Positions 5,211 to 8,284 of a DNA stretch of 8,284 nt are shown piece after piece. The translations under genes were made by a program, and so were the position numbers. Origin of the DNA: Verrucomicrobia bacterium UBA4286 (GTDB lineage: Bacteria > Verrucomicrobiota > Kiritimatiellia > RFP12 > UBA1067); the NCBI GenBank assembly GCA_002395905.1, contig DGVK01000146.1, positions 1 through 8,284 on the forward strand. The letters are read 5' to 3'. Every line of letters begins with the position of its first letter. Position 1 is the stretch's first letter. Under the pieces are notes generated by a model. The model had not been told where the DNA came from. It did not search any database and saw only the letters and a program-made list of their open reading frames with translations.

Positions 5211-7748
5211 CAGGGTGCGCGGCAGCTCTTCGAGGACGTAGCACTCGATGACATCGCCGACCTTGAAGTCCTCGTAGCCTGCAAAGCACACGCCGCACTC
5301 CTGCTGGCCCGAGACCTCCTTGACCTCGTCCTTGAAGTGGCGCAGCGTCTGCACCTTGCCGTCCCACACCTGCTCGCGGCCGCGCTTGATGCGGAAGCGC
5401 TCCTTCGCGACAAGCGAACCGTCGAGCATCTGGGAGCCTGCGATCTTGCCGAGCTTCCCGATATCATATATCGCCTTGATCTCCGCATGGCCCTTGATCG
5501 CTTCGCGGTACTCGGGCGGCAGAAGGTCGAGCATGCAGTTCTTGACATGGTCGATAAGCTCGTAGATGATGCGGAAGGAGTTTATCCTCACGCCGTCGTG
5601 ACGCGCCTGCTGCTGCACGCCCGAATCGTTCGAGATGTCGAAGCCGACGATGACGGCCTTGCCGGCGGCCGCGGTCTTCACATCCGTGAGAGAGACGTTT
5701 CCTGTGCCGGTGGCGATGATGTTGAGGCCGACCTTTTCGGACTTGATCTGCCCGAGCGCCTCGACGATCGCCTCCAGCGAGCCGCGCGTGTCAGACTTCA
5801 CAATGACGTTAAGCTCACGCCTGCCCTCCGCCGCCATGCGGCTCATGAGAGCGTCGAGCGTCGCCGCCTTGGAACTGGAGAGCTCCTGCTCCTTGCGCTC
5901 CTGTGCGGTCTGCTCTGCAAGCGTGCGCGCACGCTTCTCGTCGAGCATGACGCGGAACTCTGCTCCCGCCTCGGGAACGCCCGAAAGTCCCGTGCACTTG
6001 ACGGGCATCGCGGGCGGGGCCTCCTTCACCCGGCGGCCGTGGTCGTCGATGAGCGCGCGCACCTTGCCGAAATGCTCGCCTATAAGTATCGCGTCGCCGA
6101 CCTTGAGCGTCCCGCCCGTGACGAGCAGCGTCGCGCATGGGCCCAGGCCCTGCTGCAGCTCGGCTTCGATCACATAGCCGTTTGCGCGGCGTTTCGGGTT
6201 GGCCGTAAGTTCGAGAACCTCCGCCTGGACGAGGATGTTCTCAAGAAGCGCGTCGACACCCATCCCGGTTATTCCTGAAACCGGACAGCAGATTATATCG
6301 CCGCCCCAGTCTTCCGGCGTGAGGCCGTGCTTCTGCAGCTGCTGTTTGACCCGGTCGATGTTGGCGGTAGGCTTGTCGGCCTTGGTGATCGCGACCATTA
6401 TCTGCACGCCCGTCTGCCGAGCCACGCGTATGCATTCTTCTGTCTGCGGCATGATTCCGTCATCCGCCGCGATGATCAGAACCGCAATATCGGTTATCTG
6501 CGCGCCTCGCGCACGCATCGCGCTGAACGCGGCGTGGCCGGGGGTGTCGAGGAATGTGATCTTCTTCCCCGCGATCTCCACCTGGTAGGCGCTTATCTGC
6601 TGGGTTATGCCGCCTGCCTCGCCGGCCGCAACATGCTCCTTGCGAATCCAGTCCATGAGCGTCGTCTTGCCGTGGTCGACGTGGCCGAGGAAGGTCACGA
6701 CCGGCGCGCGCGGCTGAAGAGACTCGGGCGGATCCTCAGGTATGAGGTCGTCGGCGTCGATCGCCTTGAGAACAGGCTTCGCCGCCGCCTTGTCGCGCGC
6801 GTGCTCTATCACCACTTTGAAGCCGTACTTCTCGGCCACCTTCGTCGCGACGTCAGGCTCGACGCGCTGGTTGATGGACGCGAGGACCTTTAGACTCATA
6901 AGGTCTGCGATAAGCCTGTTGGGTTTGATGCCGAGTTTCGCGGCAAGGTCTTTCACGACCACTGCGCCGCGTATGGAAATCTCGCGCGACTCCGCGTTCA
7001 CCGAGATTCTGCCGCCCGGCTGTACGGGCTTCGCCGCGCCTGCGGCGTTCGTCTGGCGCTTGTCGAAACTCTTCTGGAGCTCGCGCCCCTTCCTGCCCTT
7101 GCGCCCGCGCTCGTCCTCGTAGTCGTCGACTTTCACGACCGGCCTCTGGGCGGCGGGCTTCGCCGGCTTCGGCGGCGGCTTGGTCGCGACGGTGATCGTT
7201 ATGGACGCGGCGGGCTTCGCTTTCTGGAGAGGCCTGAAACCCGCTCCTGCACGCAGGCCTGTCTGCGTCGCCGAAACGGACGGCACAATCTTCGGCTTCA
7301 CGCCCGGTGCCATGCGCAGCGGCTGCGGACGCGCCGCACCCTCGGTCTTAGCGGCCGGCTTTTCTTCCGCGGGAGGCTGCTGCGCCGCAGGCTTCTGCTC
7401 TGCGGCCGGCGCGGCGGCTTCGGCCACGACCGGTTCCTCCTTCACGAACTTAGTGTCGACGCTTTTGCCATCCGCCGCGGCCCTGGCGATTCCAAGATGC
7501 CTGTCCAGCGCAGACGCAGCCTTCTTGACACACGCCTTCCCGAGCGCCGCCGCACGCGCGGCCTTGGCCGCACGCACCGCTTTTACATCGGTCTTCGAGA
7601 GACCCGCGACTGCCTTTCGCAAAACCTCCGCGTCGCCATCGTCCAGAACGCTGATCGCACTCGTCGCGTCAAGTTCGGCGTCGGCCGCGGCCTTCAGCAA
7701 GGCGGCGCTCGTCACACCGGCTTCTTTCGCTAGTTCGTATACCCTCAT
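5208..7748 (-). CDS. infB: Translation initiation factor IF-2
   Basis: IF2 is the GTPase that places initiator fMet-tRNA on the 30S subunit and promotes subunit joining. From the preferred start it has 846 residues. In order: an N-terminal IF2_N domain (about 1-50, opening [12 protein letters not shown]); a long Ala/Pro/Lys-rich linker (about 95-250) with a basic RGRKGRKGR patch; a second IF2_N-like domain (about 255-313); the GTPase domain; then domains II-IV, ending [20 protein letters not shown]-loop GHVDHGKTT is at 355-363, GITQQISAY at 380-388 and DTPGH with the catalytic His at 401-405. The G4 motif is TKAD (455-458) instead of NKxD, and G5 is SGI (491-493) instead of SAK. An in-frame ATG lies three codons upstream at 7757. 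The 7748 start is chosen because GAGGA lies eight bases before it, whereas it would overlap or touch the upstream ATG, and homologues begin with MRVYELAKE. Confidence 0.96.
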   Translation of the reverse strand: MRVYELAKEAGVTSAALLKAAADAELDATSAISVLDDGDAEVLRKAVAGLSKTDVKAVRAAKAARAAALGKACVKKAASALDRHLGIARAAADGKSVDTKFVKEEPVVAEAAAPAAEQKPAAQQPPAEEKPAAKTEGAARPQPLRMAPGVKPKIVPSVSATQTGLRAGAGFRPLQKAKPAASITITVATKPPPKPAKPAAQRPVVKVDDYEDERGRKGRKGRELQKSFDKRQTNAAGAAKPVQPGGRISVNAESREISIRGAVVVKDLAAKLGIKPNRLIADLMSLKVLASINQRVEPDVATKVAEKYGFKVVIEHARDKAAAKPVLKAIDADDLIPEDPPESLQPRAPVVTFLGHVDHGKTTLMDWIRKEHVAAGEAGGITQQISAYQVEIAGKKITFLDTPGHAAFSAMRARGAQITDIAVLIIAADDGIMPQTEECIRVARQTGVQIMVAITKADKPTANIDRVKQQLQKHGLTPEDWGGDIICCPVSGITGMGVDALLENILVQAEVLELTANPKRRANGYVIEAELQQGLGPCATLLVTGGTLKVGDAILIGEHFGKVRALIDDHGRRVKEAPPAMPVKCTGLSGVPEAGAEFRVMLDEKRARTLAEQTAQERKEQELSSSKAATLDALMSRMAAEGRRELNVIVKSDTRGSLEAIVEALGQIKSEKVGLNIIATGTGNVSLTDVKTAAAGKAVIVGFDISNDSGVQQQARHDGVRINSFRIIYELIDHVKNCMLDLLPPEYREAIKGHAEIKAIYDIGKLGKIAGSQMLDGSLVAKERFRIKRGREQVWDGKVQTLRHFKDEVKEVSGQQECGVCFAGYEDFKVGDVIECYVLEELPRTL

Positions 7749-7756
7749 TTTCTGCA

Positions 7757-7761
7757 TCCTC
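7757..7761 (-). promoter_or_regulatory. Ribosome binding site that decides the infB start
   Basis: GAGGA on the minus strand is eight bases before the ATG at 7748. It overlaps the first base of the other candidate ATG (7757-7755), so it cannot serve that one. It lies in the 27-base nusA-infB gap. Confidence 0.7.
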
Positions 7762-7775
7762 GTTCGGCGTCAACG

Positions 7776-8284
7776 TCACTCCGCGTCCTCTTCGGTCGCG
7801 GCGGAATCAGCGTCGACGGCGGGACGCCCGCCCGCGCCGGTCAGTTCGGCGACGGCCTTCGCCGCGGCGTAAACGCCCTTCGCCGTGACCTCGTCGAGAC
7901 CTGTCGCGGCGATGAAGCTCGCCTCGTCCTCCTCGACAATGCCTTCCACCGTGAGATAGCCCGCGTCGGCCATCTGGGTCGCGACCGCCGTGGACACGCT
8001 GAACGTCTCGGCGAGCTCCTTTATGGCCTCGGCCTTCTGGTCTTCAAAGCTCGCCGTCGCCATCGACTTCTTCACTTCGACATGCCAGCCTGTGAGCTTG
8101 GTCGTGAGGCGCACGTTCTGGCCGCGCTTTCCGATGGCGAGCGAATACTGGTCAGCCGCCGCCAGGACATGGACGGTGTTGCGCTGGTGCGTGTCGACCT
8201 CGATGGACTCCAGCTTGGCCGGCGCGAGAGCACCTGCGACATACTGGCGGATGTCCTCATTCCAGCGGACGATGTCGATCTTCT
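7776..8284 (-). CDS. nusA: Transcription termination/antitermination factor NusA, C-terminal part
   Basis: The frame is open to the right edge, so only the last 168 residues are present. NusA binds RNA polymerase and nascent RNA and affects pausing, termination and antitermination. The visible part starts in the second KH domain: KIDIVRWNED, LESIEVD and then the hallmark SLAIGKRGQNVRLTTKLTGW, which spans the KH loop GKRG. A helical C-terminal region follows, with a helix-hairpin-helix-like unit (ADAGYLTVEGIVEEDEASF and then TGLDEVTAKGVY), as in NusA proteins with C-terminal repeats, and an acidic tail ending TEEDAE. The sequence upstream of the GTG at 8114 is clearly still NusA, so that codon is internal Val and not a start. 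It is the first visible gene of the cluster and lies 27 bases before infB. Confidence 0.95.
   Translation of the reverse strand, partial: KIDIVRWNEDIRQYVAGALAPAKLESIEVDTHQRNTVHVLAAADQYSLAIGKRGQNVRLTTKLTGWHVEVKKSMATASFEDQKAEAIKELAETFSVSTAVATQMADAGYLTVEGIVEEDEASFIAATGLDEVTAKGVYAAAKAVAELTGAGGRPAVDADSAATEEDAE

Noticed and set aside
4986..6278. 430-codon plus-strand open frame antisense to rbfA and infB
   Set aside because: It crosses two unmistakable genes, its protein is Leu/Arg/Asp-rich with no recognisable domain, and such long antisense frames are expected in GC-rich DNA.
6971..7450. Repetitive Ala/Lys/Pro-coding GC-rich stretch considered as a repeat array
   Set aside because: It is the normal low-complexity IF2 linker; there are no regular repeat units or spacers.
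7180..7872. 230-codon plus-strand Ala/Ser-rich frame opposite the IF2 linker
   Set aside because: It is the complement of the Ala/Pro/Lys-rich linker; low complexity explains the absence of stops.
7776..8114. Separate small gene starting with GTG at 8114
   Set aside because: The frame continues to the window edge with unmistakable NusA KH-domain sequence, so this is the NusA C terminus.

Overview
The window is GC-rich and gene-dense, with two transcriptional halves that converge near position 3300. The left half holds a XylR/AraC-type sugar-responsive regulator on the minus strand. It is divergent from a plus-strand pair: a membrane acyltransferase-3 family protein and a compact alkaline-phosphatase-superfamily metalloenzyme of unassigned function. 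The right half, all on the minus strand, is the conserved translation cluster nusA (3' part only), infB, rbfA, truB and ribF, read from the right edge leftwards.

The organism is bacterial. A XylR-like regulator with a LacI-type ligand domain fused to an AraC helix-turn-helix, GC-rich codon use, sharp TATAAT boxes and somewhat divergent housekeeping proteins suggest a member of the PVC group, possibly a Kiritimatiellota/Lentisphaerota-like anaerobe. This assignment is inference from protein style and was not tested by a search.

Layout: the first 39 bases look like the last 12 codons of a plus-strand gene cut by the window edge, overlapping tail-to-tail with the regulator (5-1177, minus). A 102-base divergent intergenic region (1178-1279) carries two opposed TATAATAC promoters and a short structured leader. 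The acyltransferase (1280-2380) is followed by a probable terminator whose T-tract abuts the promoter of the metalloenzyme gene (2436-3290). A 27-base convergent gap with a perfect GC palindrome separates this from ribF (3318-4151), truB (4118-4855), rbfA (4824-5198), infB (5208-7748) and nusA (7776 to edge). There is no gene-free stretch over 300 bases.

The minus-strand cluster combines transcription elongation/termination (NusA), translation initiation (IF2), 30S maturation (RbfA), tRNA modification (TruB) and flavin cofactor synthesis (RibF). It looks like one operon: gaps are 27 and 9 bases, followed by overlaps of 32 and 34 bases. I see no prophage, IS element, CRISPR array, tRNA or rRNA, and no clear novel multi-gene system. 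The most notable points are two promoters placed so that their mRNAs should be leaderless or nearly so, a leader that can fold in two exclusive ways with one burying the ribosome binding site, non-canonical G4/G5 motifs in IF2, an active-site substitution in TruB, and an orphan iPGM-like metalloenzyme.
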